Part shown: piece after piece, positions 54,581 through 64,000 of the stretch
Numbering within the stretch: position 1 is the stretch's first letter
Layout: every line of letters starts with the position of its first letter
Source: Roseomonas mucosa ATCC BAA-692
Lineage (GTDB): Bacteria; Pseudomonadota; Alphaproteobacteria; Acetobacterales; Acetobacteraceae
Reading direction: 5' to 3'
NCBI RefSeq assembly: GCF_000622225.1
Contig: NZ_JHWD01000013.1
Location: forward strand, 1 to 64,000
DNA: 64,000 nt
Program-made: the position numbers and the translations under genes
The notes under the pieces: generated by a model
What the model saw: the letters and a program-made list of their open reading frames with translations, nothing else
Databases searched by the model: none
Told to the model about the DNA's origin: nothing

Positions 54581-55698
54581 CTAGCCCGCTTCCGCCAGGA
54601 TGCGCGCCCCGCCGCGCACGGAGGCCTCGCTGACCCGGATGCCCAGGCCCGGCCCCTCCGGCACCACCACGGCGCCGTCGCGGTTGGGCACGCGCTCCTC
54701 CAGCACATCCTCGGTCAGGACGTGGTGCGGCATGTAGAACTCGCAGCCCAGCGAGATGCCGGGCGTGGCGGCGATGAGCTGCGTGCCGGCGGCGAGCGCG
54801 ATGCCGCCCTCCCACAGCGTGCCTCCATAGCCCGGCAGGCCGGCCGTGTCGGCGATGGCCATCATGGCCTGCGCCTTCAGCATGCCGCCGCACTTCATCA
54901 GCTTCACCGAGATGGCATCCGCCGCGCGCCGCCGCACCACTTCCAGCAGGTCAACCGCGTCGTAGCAGCTCTCGTCGGCCAGGACCGGCGTGTCCAGCGC
55001 GGCGGCGAAGCCGGCCATGGCGTCGAGATGGCGGCGCGGCACCGGCTGCTCGATGAAGGTCGGGCGGAAGCGGTCCACGTCGCGCAACACCGTCATCGCC
55101 GCGAAGGGCTCCAGCGCCTGGTTGTAGTCGAGGCGCAGGTCCACGCCGTCGCCAAAGGCATCGCGGATCGCCTCCAGATGCGCCATGTCCTCGCGGTGCG
55201 GCTTCACCCCGGTCTTCACCTTGAACAGCCGGTGCCCCGCCGGGACCATCGCCCGCATGCGCTCCATGTCGGCCGCGAAATCCGGATCGGCGATGGAGAA
55301 GGAGAGCGGGATGGTGTCGCGCACCCGCCCGCCCAGCAGGTCGGCGACCGAAAGCCCCTTCGCCTTGCCGAGCAGGTCCAGCACGGCCATCTCGACGCCG
55401 GCCTTGGCATCCGTGTGGCCGATCAGGGCCCGGTCCATCCGCGCCAGCATCGCGCGCAGCCGCAGCGCCGGATGGCCGACCACATGCGGGCGCAGATAGG
55501 TGTCGAGGGCAGAGAAGGCCCCCTCCGGCGTGCCGGTGAAGACCTCCCAGGGCGCGGCCTCGCCCCAGCCGGTCAGGCCATCGTCGGCGGAAAGGGCGAT
55601 CAGCACGCGCTTCACGCTGCCCTTCACCGAGCCCACGCCCTGTGCGCGGGCCATCCTGATCGGGCTCTCCACCAGGAAGAGCCGCATGCGGCCGATGA

Positions 55699-55702
<4 letters not shown>
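54581..55702 (-). CDS. Enolase-superfamily (muconate lactonizing subgroup) enzyme
   Basis: TIM-barrel enzyme of 373 residues. The MLE-subgroup pattern is complete: KVKTG with the paired lysines, LRLDYNQ (Asp), FIEQPV (Glu), ADES (Glu/Asp) and the second catalytic lysine in SVKLMKCGG. The capping domain starts at the N-terminus. The subgroup contains muconate cycloisomerases, o-succinylbenzoate synthases, dipeptide and N-succinyl amino-acid racemases and betaine epimerases. Being the last gene of an amino-acid ABC transporter operon favours an epimerase or racemase acting on an imported amino-acid derivative (inference). ATG overlaps the ATPase stop (ATGA). Confidence 0.85.
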
Positions 55703-56532
<830 letters not shown>

Positions 56533-56542
56533 CGCCTCCTCC

Positions 56543-57205
56543 TCAGTCGCTGCGCGCCATGCGGCGCTCCAGGTATTGCACCAGCAGGGTCAGCGGGAAG
56601 AGCACGGCGAAGTAGATCACCGCCACCAGCGAATAGGTCTCCAGCGGCCGGTAGGTGTCGTGCGCGATGGCCTGGCCCTGGTAGAGCAGGTCCGGCACCG
56701 CCAGCACCGAGACCAGCGAGGTGTTCTTGAACTGGATGATCGACTGGTTCATCAGCGGCGGCACCATGCGCTTGATGGCCTGCGGCAGGATGATGCGGCG
56801 CATGGACTGGCCGGGCGTCATGCCCAGCGCCTCCGCCGCCTCCCGCTGTCCCGCGTCGATCGAGACGATGCCGCCGCGGATGATCTCGGCATAGAAGGCA
56901 CCACCGTAGAGCGAGAGCGCCAGCACCGCTGCCGAGGTCGCCGACATGTCGATGCCCGAGAGGATCGGCAGGGCGTAGTAGAACCAGACGAGCTGCACCA
57001 GCACGGGGGTGCAGCGGAAGACCTCGATATAGGCCTGGGCGATCCAACGGATGATGGCATAGGGCGCGAGCCGCCCCAGCCCGGCCACCAGCCCCACCAC
57101 CAGCCCGATCAGCACGATGCCGACGGTGAAGGCGATGGTGACGCCGAGCCCTTGCAGGAAGAGCCAGCGGTAGCCCCAGATGAAGTAGAAGTCCCACTCG
57201 TACAT
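56543..57205 (-). CDS. Polar amino acid ABC transporter permease
   Basis: Inner-membrane permease of 220 residues, HisM/GlnP type. Five or so hydrophobic segments start with [20 protein letters not shown]. The EAA loop is [23 protein letters not shown], the coupling site for the ATPase. Only one permease gene is present, so it would work as a homodimer. Operon position between binding protein and ATPase. Confidence 0.94.
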   Translation of the reverse strand: MYEWDFYFIWGYRWLFLQGLGVTIAFTVGIVLIGLVVGLVAGLGRLAPYAIIRWIAQAYIEVFRCTPVLVQLVWFYYALPILSGIDMSATSAAVLALSLYGGAFYAEIIRGGIVSIDAGQREAAEALGMTPGQSMRRIILPQAIKRMVPPLMNQSIIQFKNTSLVSVLAVPDLLYQGQAIAHDTYRPLETYSLVAVIYFAVLFPLTLLVQYLERRMARSD

Positions 57206-57347
57206 ACGGTCTCTCTCGTGCCGCCCGCCCGGCCCGGAAGGGGGGGCGGATGGCCGGGCAGCGCGATGCGGCCCGGCCCTTCCCCTCAGCCCAGGGCGGG
57301 TGGGGGCAGGATGCCGCCGGGCGTCTGGGCCGGGCGGCGATGCGGGG

Positions 57348-58217
57348 TCAGAGCGTCAGGCCGGCCGGAAAATCCGATTCCTCGACGCCCACGAGCTGCA
57401 TGTTCGACACGATCGCCTGACGCACCACGCCCAGGCCGCGGTTGTAGTCGATCCAGACATTGACGAAGTCGCGCCAGGTCTTGTCCGGCTCCCGCCGGAA
57501 GCCGGCGTTGGAGGTGGTCAGGAAGACCGGCTTCGGCGTGATGATCTCGCCCAGGTTCGGCACCTTCTTCTTCACCGTCAGCGCCAGGATGATCACCAGG
57601 CACTGCGCGTCGGCGCGGCCGGTCTGCACCGCCATGGTGGCCTCGTCCGCCGACTTGAAGCGGGAGATCGTCGCCTTGGGGCAGAGCCGCGTCACCGCGC
57701 CGTCCTGCGAGGAGCCGCTGTCCACCGCGATGCGGACCTCCGGCTTGTTCAGGTCGTCCCAGGTCTCGAACCGGAAGCCCTTCTTCGTGATGAAGGAGAA
57801 GGCGTTGTTGAAGCAGGGCACCGAGAAGTCCACCGCCAGGGCACGGCGCGGCGTCGGATTCAGGCCGAAGAAGACGTCGAGCTTGTTGCTCTGCAGGTCG
57901 AGCACCGCGTTGCCCCAGGTGGTCTCGTGCAGTTCCAGCTCCACCTCCAGCTCCTGCGCCAGGGCGCGGCCGAGATCCATGTAGAACCCCTTCCATTCCC
58001 CGGTGGCGAGGTCCTTCACGTAGTAGGGCGTGGCCCCCGCCACGGCGCCGAAGCGCAGCTTCCGGGTGCGCTTGATCCGGTCCAGCGTGGGCTCGCCGCT
58101 CTCGGCGGGCGGGTTCTGCGCCGCGGCGGAAGGGATACCCAGCGAGGCACCGAGCCCCGACCCCGCTGCGAGGGCCGCGAAGCCGCCGGTCCCGGCCATC
58201 AGGCGTCGTGAGATCAT
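57348..58217 (-). CDS. Amino acid ABC transporter substrate-binding protein
   Basis: Periplasmic class II binding protein of 289 residues. A twin-arginine-like signal (MISRRLMAGTGGFAALAAGS...SAAAQ) leads into RKLRFGAVAGATPYYVKD, the ligand-site ENPF-like start, followed by WKGFYMDLGRALAQEL and the DVFFGLNPTPRRALAVDFSVPC motif of SBP family 3. First gene of the four-gene transporter operon; a GC-rich inverted repeat of about 140 bases lies between it and the permease gene and probably limits downstream expression relative to the binding protein (usual for such operons, inference). GGAAG precedes ATG 58217 by eight bases. Confidence 0.9.
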   Translation of the reverse strand: MISRRLMAGTGGFAALAAGSGLGASLGIPSAAAQNPPAESGEPTLDRIKRTRKLRFGAVAGATPYYVKDLATGEWKGFYMDLGRALAQELEVELELHETTWGNAVLDLQSNKLDVFFGLNPTPRRALAVDFSVPCFNNAFSFITKKGFRFETWDDLNKPEVRIAVDSGSSQDGAVTRLCPKATISRFKSADEATMAVQTGRADAQCLVIILALTVKKKVPNLGEIITPKPVFLTTSNAGFRREPDKTWRDFVNVWIDYNRGLGVVRQAIVSNMQLVGVEESDFPAGLTL

Positions 58218-58573
58218 GATCGAGACTTCCCTTTCCAAGGCGGCCCCTCCCCAGGGCGAACGCCGGTCAAACATCGGTTATCCGTCCACGGCCTGGCTGC
58301 CGCCAGACCGTCCGCGCGACGAATGCGGTTCGGAAGGGGCGTCCAGGCTCAGGCAACCGGCCGGGAAGGCCGATCCGGGGAGATGAATGCCGCCCTAGCA
58401 GCATCCGGGCCAGTCCCGCCCCGGATCGCCGCCAAGAGCCCCTGCGAGCACCCCGATACCGCCGGGAGCGGATTTCAGGGCACGGAATCGCGCCATGGCA
58501 GGGCGCGAGCCGCATTCTCCGGCTCGGTGACGGTTGCCAAGCGCCTCGGCCATTGCCACACACTCCGCCCGGA
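58218..58573. promoter_or_regulatory. Divergent intergenic region, ABC transporter operon versus helicase
   Basis: About 356 bases without a plausible gene separate two divergent genes. It should contain both promoters. I see only weak candidates (for example TTGCCA at about 58536 with no good -10) and no palindromic operator. Confidence 0.4.
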
Positions 58574-61528
58574 ATGAGTCACCACGACACGCAGATGTTC
58601 GAGCCCCGGGTCAAGGCTGTCCTGGGGCCGACCAACACCGGCAAGACGCATCTCGCCATCACGCGGATGCTCGCGCACAGTTCCGGCATCATCGGCTTCC
58701 CGCTGCGCCTCCTGGCGCGCGAGAACTACGACCGGATGGTGGCCGCCAAGGGCGAGCAGCACGTCGCCCTGATCACCGGCGAGGAGAAGATCATCCCGCC
58801 CGAGGCGAGGTGGTTCGCCTGCACGGTGGAGGCCATGCCGCTCGACCGGAAGGTCGAGTTCCTGGCGGTGGACGAGATCCAGCTCTGCGCCGACCCGGAC
58901 CGGGGCCATGTCTTCACCGACCGGCTGCTGCACGCCCGCGGCATGGTGGAGACCATGTTCCTCGGCGCCGAGACCATCCGGCCGCTGCTCCAGCGCCTCG
59001 TGCCCCGGGCGGAGATCGAGACCCGCCCCCGCCTGTCCCAGCTCACCTATGCCGGCCCGGCCAAGCTCACCCGCCTGCCGCCGCGCTCCGCCGTCGTCGC
59101 CTTCTCCGCCGGCGAGGTCTATGCCATCGCCGAGGCCATCCGCCGCCGCCGGGGCGGCTGCGCCGTGGTCATGGGCCGCCTGTCCCCCCGCACCCGCAAC
59201 GCCCAGGTGGCGCTGTACCAGGAGCGGGAGGTGGACTTCCTGGTGGCCACCGATGCCATCGGCATGGGGCTGAACATGGATGTGGACCATGTCGCCTTCG
59301 CCTCCCTCACCAAGTTCGACGGCCACCGCTCGCGCGAGCTGAGCGCGCAGGAGGCCGCCCAGATCGCCGGCCGCGCCGGGCGCGGCATGCGCGATGGCAC
59401 CTTCGGCGTCACCGCCGACTGTCCGCCGCTGTCCGACGAGATCGTCGAGAAGATCGAGAGCCACCAGTTCGAGCCGCTGCAGACCCTGGCCTGGCGGAAC
59501 TCGGCGCTGGACTTCGCCTCGCCCGAGGCGCTGCTGGAAAGCCTCGCCGCCCCGCCGCCCTTCGCCGGGCTGGCCAAGGGCAACGACGCGGACGACCACA
59601 TCACCCTCGCAGCCCTGGCGCGGGACGAGGATGTCCGCCGCCTCGCCACCAGCCGCTCCCGCGTCAGTCTGCTCTGGGAAGCCTGCCAGATCCCGGATTT
59701 CCGCAAGCTGGCCGACGAGACGCACCAGAACTTCTGCGCCCGGGTGTTCAAGCACCTGGCGGAGGACGGGCACCTGCCGGAGGACTGGATCGCCTCCGGC
59801 ATCGCCTCCTGCAACAATGTCGAGGGCGACCTCGACACGCTGATGGCCCGCCTCGCCTCGATCCGGGTCTGGAGCTTCGTCGCCGCCCGCAACGACTGGT
59901 TCCGCGACGCCGCCCGCTTCCAGGGCGAGGCGCGCGAGGCGGAGGACAAGGTGTCCGACGCCCTGCACGAGCGTCTGACCGCCCGTTTCGTGGACCGACG
60001 CGCGGCGCATCTGATGCGCAAGCTGGACGATGGCGAGGAGGAGCTGCTTTCCGCCGTCACCCGCCGGGGCGAGGTGGTGGTCGAGGGTCATCCGGTCGGC
60101 AGGATCTCCGGCTTCAACTTCGAGGCCGCGACCGAGGCCGGGGCCGGCGAGGAGGAGCGCAAGGCCCTGCTCCGCGCCGCCCGCCGGGCGCTGAAGGAGG
60201 AGATGCCGCGCCGCGTCTCGCTGCTGGAGGCCAGCAACGACGACGCCTTCGGCCTCACCCCGCTGCAGCGCGTCACCTGGACCCTGCCCGGCTCCCCGCC
60301 GCCCGGCTCGCCCGGTCACGAGGCCGCCGAGATCGCGCGGCTCAAGGCCGGGCCAAGCCCGGACAAGCCGTTGGTCGAGCCGCTGAACTCCGAGTTCCTG
60401 GACAGCGCCCAGCGGGAGCGCGTGCGCGCCCGGCTGGCGACCTGGCTGGAGAGCACGATCAAGAAGGCCATGGCGCCGCTGGAGGCTGCCGAGACCAAGG
60501 CGGCCGAGGATTCCAGCCTGCGCGGCCATCTGTTCCGGCTGCGGGAATATCTGGGCCTGGTGCCCGGCGGCACGGAGCGGGAGATCACCCCGGAGCTCCG
60601 CGCCAAGCTGAAGGCCATCGGCGTGCGGGCGGGGCGCTTCGCGCTCTACCTGCCGGAGATGCTGAAGCCCAAGCCCATGGGCCTGCGCGCGCAGCTCTGG
60701 GCGCTGGCCGCCGAGAGCGCGGTGCCGCCGCTGCCGGTGGGCGGGCTGGTCTCGATCACCCCGCCCTCCAACTGGCCCGCCGGCTTCGCCGCGCAGATGG
60801 GCTGGGTGCTGGCGGGCGAGGTGATGATCCGCCTGGACGTCGCCGAGCGCGTGGCGGGGGAGCTGGGCCACCTGACCCGGCGCGCCCCGGCCCTGCTGCC
60901 CGGTGACATCGCCAGCCGCCTGGGCGTGAAGGCCGAGGCCCTGGCCCCGGCGCTGACAGCGCTGGGCTTCCGCCTGCTGAATGCCGAGCCGCTGCCGGAG
61001 GAGATGTTCGGCCCGCCGGCGCCGCTGATGGTGGCGGCCCGGCGCGACGAGCACCGCCACCATCCGCGCCACGACCAGCGCGGCCGGAACCAGCCCGGCA
61101 GGGGGCCGCGCCAGGGGGGCGAACGCGGCGAGCGTTCCGGCGGGGGAGCTTCCCGCACGGTGCCCGCCACCACGCCCGAAGGGGAAGCCCCCGCCGCGGC
61201 CGAGGGCGAGGCCGGGCAGGCCGGCACGCCGGCCGAGACGCCGCGCCCCCGCGAGGAGAGGCCGCGCGACGGCAACCGGCAGGGCCGCCAGGGTCATCGC
61301 GACGAGCGCCACGGCAAGGGCGGGCCAAGCGCGGGTGGCCAGGGCAACAAGGAGCGCGGCGACAGGCCAAGGGGCGACCGGCCGCGCGGCGACCGCCCCT
61401 TCTCCGACCGCGACCGGAAGGGTGGCGACCGCGAGCCCCGCGTCTTCCAGATCGGTGGCAAGCGCGACTCCGGCCCCGACCCGGACAGCCCCTTCGCGGC
61501 CCTGGCCAAGCTGAAGCTCGGCAAGTGA
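58574..61528 (+). CDS. Suv3-type SF2 RNA helicase with Arg/Gly-rich tail
   Basis: Protein of 984 residues related to mitochondrial Suv3 and the alphaproteobacterial helicases near fdxA/carD. Motif I is LGPTNTGKTHLA (Lys24), motif II DEIQ (Asp100), and motifs V-VI include DAIGMGLNMDVDHV and QIAGRAGRGMRDG. A long alpha-helical middle and C-terminal region follows, then a disordered basic tail (about 835-960) with repeated RGDRP units, an RGG-like RNA-binding region. It probably works in RNA decay or RNase-associated unwinding (inference). ATG 58574 has only a weak ribosome site. The TGA is five bases before the S4 gene start. Confidence 0.87.
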   Translation: MSHHDTQMFEPRVKAVLGPTNTGKTHLAITRMLAHSSGIIGFPLRLLARENYDRMVAAKGEQHVALITGEEKIIPPEARWFACTVEAMPLDRKVEFLAVDEIQLCADPDRGHVFTDRLLHARGMVETMFLGAETIRPLLQRLVPRAEIETRPRLSQLTYAGPAKLTRLPPRSAVVAFSAGEVYAIAEAIRRRRGGCAVVMGRLSPRTRNAQVALYQEREVDFLVATDAIGMGLNMDVDHVAFASLTKFDGHRSRELSAQEAAQIAGRAGRGMRDGTFGVTADCPPLSDEIVEKIESHQFEPLQTLAWRNSALDFASPEALLESLAAPPPFAGLAKGNDADDHITLAALARDEDVRRLATSRSRVSLLWEACQIPDFRKLADETHQNFCARVFKHLAEDGHLPEDWIASGIASCNNVEGDLDTLMARLASIRVWSFVAARNDWFRDAARFQGEAREAEDKVSDALHERLTARFVDRRAAHLMRKLDDGEEELLSAVTRRGEVVVEGHPVGRISGFNFEAATEAGAGEEERKALLRAARRALKEEMPRRVSLLEASNDDAFGLTPLQRVTWTLPGSPPPGSPGHEAAEIARLKAGPSPDKPLVEPLNSEFLDSAQRERVRARLATWLESTIKKAMAPLEAAETKAAEDSSLRGHLFRLREYLGLVPGGTEREITPELRAKLKAIGVRAGRFALYLPEMLKPKPMGLRAQLWALAAESAVPPLPVGGLVSITPPSNWPAGFAAQMGWVLAGEVMIRLDVAERVAGELGHLTRRAPALLPGDIASRLGVKAEALAPALTALGFRLLNAEPLPEEMFGPPAPLMVAARRDEHRHHPRHDQRGRNQPGRGPRQGGERGERSGGGASRTVPATTPEGEAPAAAEGEAGQAGTPAETPRPREERPRDGNRQGRQGHRDERHGKGGPSAGGQGNKERGDRPRGDRPRGDRPFSDRDRKGGDREPRVFQIGGKRDSGPDPDSPFAALAKLKLGK

Positions 61529-61532
61529 CGGC

Positions 61533-61859
61533 TTGAGCGGCCCGGGCGTAGGCCCGAGAGGGGGCCAGAAGGGAGGGCAGGAGGGCCAGGACTGGCAGCG
61601 GCTGGATGCCTGGCTCTGGTGCGCGCGGGTGGCCAAGACCCGCGCCGCCTGTTCCCGTCTGGTCGAGGCCGGTGCCGTCCGCCTGAACCGCCAGCCGGCG
61701 GAAAAGGCCCACGCCCGGCTGCGGCCCGGGGATGTGCTGACCCTGGCGCTCGGCGGCCCGGAGCACGGCCGCATCCAGGTCTGGCGCGTCCTGTCCCTCG
61801 CCATGCGCCGTGGCCCGGCACCCGAGGCCCGGCTGCTCTACGAGGAACTCGCGGACTGA
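61533..61859 (+). CDS. S4-domain RNA-binding protein (HslR-like)
   Basis: Small RNA-binding protein of 108 residues. The S4 fold is seen in QRLDAWLWCARVAKTRAACS, RLVEAGAVRLNRQPAEKAHA and RLRPGDVLTL. HslR-type proteins bind the 50S subunit carrying nascent chain-tRNA and rescue it. The start is probably TTG 61533, with weak ribosome-binding sequence; a glycine-rich lead of 20 residues precedes the domain. It follows the helicase by four bases and shares its transcript. Confidence 0.85.
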   Translation: MSGPGVGPRGGQKGGQEGQDWQRLDAWLWCARVAKTRAACSRLVEAGAVRLNRQPAEKAHARLRPGDVLTLALGGPEHGRIQVWRVLSLAMRRGPAPEARLLYEELAD

Positions 61860-61999
61860 GCGGGGGCGGCGCGCCCTCCCCGGGAGATCGTGGGGACAGG
61901 GCTTCGTCCCGCGCCCTGCCATGTTCCGTCCTGGTGGCCTAGGCTTGCCCGCAGGCCGCGCGGCCCCTGCCGCCGGCGTCATCCTGCCGGATCGGGCCC

Positions 62000-62473
62000 A
62001 TGTCCAACGCCACTCCCGCCACCCGCTTCCTCGACAAGGCCGGTATCGCCTATGAGCGCCGGCACTACGACTACGCCCCGGGGGCGGAACGCATCGGGCT
62101 CCAGGCGGCGGAGGCCATCGGCGAGCCGCCGTCGCGCGTGCTGAAGACCCTGCTGGCCCGCGTGGATGGCAGGCCGGTCTGCGTGCTGCTGCCTTCGGAC
62201 CGTGAGGCGAGCATGAAGCGCCTCGCCGCCGGCTTCGGCGGGAAATCGGCCGGGATGATGCCGCCCGGGGAGGCGGAGCGCCTCACCGGCTACCATGTCG
62301 GCGGCATCAGCCCCTTCGGCCAGCGGCGCCGCCTGCCCACGGCGATCGAGGAGGCCGCCATGGCCGAGCCCTATGTCTTCGTGAATGGCGGCCAGCGCGG
62401 CCTGCAGCTACGCCTGGCCCCGGCGGAGGCCCGCGACGCGCTGGAGGCCATCGCCCTGCCCCTGGTGGCCTGA
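62000..62473 (+). CDS. YbaK/ProX-type aminoacyl-tRNA deacylase
   Basis: Trans-editing enzyme of 157 residues that hydrolyses mischarged aminoacyl-tRNA, likely Cys-tRNA(Pro). The catalytic lysine region is SRVLKTLLARV (Lys49) and the GG loop is YHVGGISPFGQRR, then TAIEEAAMAEPYVFVNGGQRGLQ. No signal peptide. A separate transcription unit, about 140 bases after the S4 gene. Confidence 0.9.
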   Translation: MSNATPATRFLDKAGIAYERRHYDYAPGAERIGLQAAEAIGEPPSRVLKTLLARVDGRPVCVLLPSDREASMKRLAAGFGGKSAGMMPPGEAERLTGYHVGGISPFGQRRRLPTAIEEAAMAEPYVFVNGGQRGLQLRLAPAEARDALEAIALPLVA

Positions 62474-62613
62474 TGCCGCCGCCGGGCAGGGGAACCGTCC
62501 CCACGGGGCAGACCGGCGGCATGAACGGCTTGCCGGAACGCCCCGTTCGCGCCATGTGACGCCGGAACTTTCGCCAGCGTGCCGGAAGAGATACCGGACA
62601 GGAGACTGCCGCA

Positions 62614-62946
62614 GTGACCTACGTCGTCACCGAGAACTGCATCCGCTGCAAGTACATGGACTGCGTCGAGGTGTGTCCCGTGGACTGCTTCTACGTCGGC
62701 GAGAACTTCCTTGTCATCCATCCGGATGAGTGCATCGACTGCGGCGTCTGCGAACCGGAATGCCCGGCGGAGGCGATCCTGCCGGACAGCGACGATCGCG
62801 CGACCGCCTGGGCCGAGGTCAACCGCACCTATGCCCAGCAATGGCCCAACATCACCCGCAAGGGCGAGGCGCCGGCGGATGCGGAGGAATGGAACGGCAA
62901 GCCGGACAAGGCCGGCCTGCTGAGCCCCAACCCCGGCAAGCCCTGA
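62614..62946 (+). CDS. fdxA: 7Fe ferredoxin FdxA
   Basis: Electron carrier of 110 residues with one [3Fe-4S] and one [4Fe-4S] cluster. The cysteines are C9, C12, C17, C21, C25 and C40, C43, C46, C50 ([20 protein letters not shown] and [16 protein letters not shown]). The long C-terminal tail ([20 protein letters not shown]) is typical of FdxA. It starts at GTG 62614 with GGAG eight bases upstream (62600-62603). The carD gene follows about 400 bases later, as usual in alphaproteobacteria. Confidence 0.95.
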   Translation: MTYVVTENCIRCKYMDCVEVCPVDCFYVGENFLVIHPDECIDCGVCEPECPAEAILPDSDDRATAWAEVNRTYAQQWPNITRKGEAPADAEEWNGKPDKAGLLSPNPGKP

Positions 62947-63183
62947 GGCCTCTCCGGCGGCAGGCCCTTCTGCCCGCCGCCCTTCCGGTGGTCCTCCGCC
63001 GGGAAGACCCCTGCCGCCGTCCGTCGGGCCAGCCCCGGCGGCGGATGCCCCGCATGTGACGAGCAGCGGATTTTCTGGTATGGGGCCGCTCGTTTTCGGT
63101 CAAGGCATCCCCAATCTCCCGTGGCCGGCCCGTTCCGCCGCCCGGTCGGTTCCGTTCGAGCAGGGCGGGACCAGGGGAAGGAC
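62947..63183. other. fdxA-carD intergenic region
   Basis: 237 bases without a gene before the small leader ORFs. It starts with a GC-rich imperfect hairpin after fdxA (GGCGGCAGG...GCCCGCCGCC, 62956-62982), which may end that transcript. It holds a promoter-like pair at 63056-63084. The remainder shows nothing I can name. Confidence 0.5.
63056..63084 (+). promoter_or_regulatory. Possible carD promoter
   Basis: GTGACG (63056-63061) and TATGGG (63079-63084) are 17 bases apart, giving a transcript start near 63091. That leaves a leader of about 250 bases before carD, which contains two small ORFs. Only a fair match to consensus. Confidence 0.35.
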
Positions 63184-63252
63184 ATGGCCCGATCCGGAGA
63201 AGGCAGCCCTCGCCGCGGGGCCGCGTTCATCCGCACTGGAGGTAGAGAATGA
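63184..63252 (+). CDS. 22-codon leader ORF of the carD transcript
   Basis: ATG 63184 has AGGGGAAGG just upstream. It reads MARSGEGSPRRGAAFIRTGG then RE and stops at TGA 63250-63252, which overlaps the ATG of the next small ORF (ATGA). Basic peptide with no family. Coding is inferred only from the ribosome site and overlap. Confidence 0.35.
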   Translation: MARSGEGSPRRGAAFIRTGGRE

Positions 63253-63347
63253 AGGCTCCCGCGCAAGCGCCAGCCCCCATCGTCATCCCCGGGGCCGCCC
63301 CCGGCGTCGCATCCGGATGGGACCAGCAGGGGAGTGTCCGTGCATGA
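63249..63347 (+). CDS. 32-codon leader ORF coupled to carD
   Basis: GGAGG (63238-63242) is six bases before ATG 63249, an excellent ribosome site. The peptide is Ala/Pro rich (MKAPAQAPAPIVIPGAAPGV...) and ends at TGA 63345-63347, overlapping carD's ATG 63344 by four bases. No family recognised. Its stop-start overlap suggests that its translation feeds ribosomes into carD. Confidence 0.4.
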   Translation: MKAPAQAPAPIVIPGAAPGVASGWDQQGSVRA

Positions 63348-64000
63348 GCGCCGATCCGAAGCCGGAAGAGACCATGGCCGACGCCGCCCCCGCCCCGGCT
63401 CCCGAGGCCCGGGCCGAGGAAAGCCAGGCCAACTCCGTTCCCAGCGGCCCGATCCGCCCCGCCCCGCCGCCCAAGCCGCTCGGCAACCAGGGCAAGGACT
63501 TCAAGGCGGGCGACCATGTCGTCTATCCAACCCATGGCGTGGGCCAGGTGCAGGGCATCGAGGAAGTGCCTGTCGCCGGCACGACCCTGAAGGTGATCGT
63601 GATCACTTTCGAGGAGAACCGGATGACGCTGAAGGTGCCGATGGCCAAGGCTCCTTCCTCCGGCCTGCGCAAGCTCGCCTCGCCGAAGGTGATGGACGAG
63701 GCCATGGCGACGCTGCGCGGCAAGGCCCGCATCAAGCGCACCATGTGGTCGCGCCGCGCCCAGGAATACGAGCAGAAGATCAACAGCGGCGATCCGATCG
63801 CCATTGCCGAAGTGGTGCGCGACCTGCACCGCAACGCCGGCCAGCCGGACCAGTCCTTCTCCGAGCGGCAGATCTACGAGCTGGCGCTGGACCGCTTGGC
63901 CATGGAGGTCGCGGCGCGGGACAGCACCGACAAGATCAAGGCCACGGTGAAGCTGATGGAGCACCTGAACAAGGCTGACAAGAGCGCCGACAAGGGGGAG
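63344..64000 (+). CDS. carD: CarD/CdnL family transcription regulator (3' end outside window)
   Basis: RNA-polymerase-binding regulator; 219 residues are visible before the window ends. A disordered Ala/Pro/Glu lead of about 50 residues precedes the RNAP-interaction (Tudor-like) domain FKAGDHVVYPTHGVGQVQGI. The helical DNA-binding C-terminus follows (LRKLASPKVMDEAMATLRGK, KRTMWSRRAQEYEQKI, FSERQIYELALDRLAMEVAA). CdnL-type proteins stabilise open complexes at rRNA and growth genes. GGGGAG is nine bases before ATG 63344; ATG 63374 is an alternative. ATGA overlap with the preceding small ORF. Confidence 0.93.
   Translation, partial: MSADPKPEETMADAAPAPAPEARAEESQANSVPSGPIRPAPPPKPLGNQGKDFKAGDHVVYPTHGVGQVQGIEEVPVAGTTLKVIVITFEENRMTLKVPMAKAPSSGLRKLASPKVMDEAMATLRGKARIKRTMWSRRAQEYEQKINSGDPIAIAEVVRDLHRNAGQPDQSFSERQIYELALDRLAMEVAARDSTDKIKATVKLMEHLNKADKSADKGE

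Noticed and set aside
57206-57347. Riboswitch between the binding-protein and permease genes
   Set aside because: The GC-rich inverted repeats fit a transcript stabiliser within the operon; no aptamer-like conserved core is visible.
61330-61440. Possible CRISPR-like or repeat array from regular GC-rich units
   Set aside because: The periodicity is codons for RGDRP inside the helicase tail; there are no spacers or conserved direct repeats of CRISPR size anywhere in the window.

Overview
The window is about 64 kb of very GC-rich, densely packed bacterial DNA. Gene content and order point to an alphaproteobacterium, most likely a Roseomonas-like member of the Acetobacteraceae. The indicators are hemC-hemD-mitofilin-hemY divergent from tsaD, a Suv3-type helicase/S4/7Fe-ferredoxin/CarD run at the right end, a cytosolic TCA-type aconitase next to ccmAB, and many ATGA or GTGA start-stop overlaps. 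The genus is an inference; no rRNA gene is present. There is one tRNA (Thr-CGU), one complete insertion sequence, and no CRISPR array, phage block or secretion system.

Layout. 1-1059: a whole IS630-family element whose transposase needs a -1 frameshift at an A7 run; it abuts the stop codon of a DUF333 lipoprotein gene. 1.4-13 kb: catabolic genes (M20 peptidase, tannase-family esterase, amidase, VOC protein, a RutA-type pyrimidine monooxygenase divergent from a CE4 deacetylase, gamma-glutamyltransferase, malate synthase G). 13-23 kb: exported beta-propeller protein, bestrophin, a strong candidate small RNA at about 15258-15344, peroxiredoxin-cysteine synthase pair, PhnA-like protein, PiT phosphate transporter with an OprP-type porin, and an MBL hydrolase-Nudix pair. 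22.9-24.7 kb: a hybrid histidine kinase split by a frameshift inside its PAS domain.

24.7-27.7 kb is a compact sugar-acid type cluster (GntR/FCD regulator, DapA-like lyase/aldolase, exported SMP-30 lactonase) whose regulator gene looks leaderless and carries a perfect palindrome over its -10. 27.7-32.7 kb holds a decayed epoxide hydrolase tail, MarC, a full-length CDC48-type double AAA ATPase, three small unknown genes and tRNA-Thr. 32.8-41.3 kb is housekeeping: haem synthesis and the mitofilin/HemY membrane proteins on minus, tsaD-fkbM-rlmJ-gpsA on plus.

41.4-48 kb: a metal/siderophore binding protein convergent with a TonB-dependent receptor, each preceded by a Fur-box-like sequence, then an alginate-lyase-family protein and ccmAB. 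48-54.4 kb: aconitase, a lipid/diacylglycerol kinase coupled to a metallophosphoesterase, and a second hybrid kinase. 54.6-58.2 kb: a polar amino-acid ABC uptake operon ending in an enolase-superfamily enzyme. 58.6-64 kb: the helicase, S4, YbaK, FdxA and CarD genes; carD runs off the window and is preceded by two tiny ORFs chained to it by ATGA overlaps.
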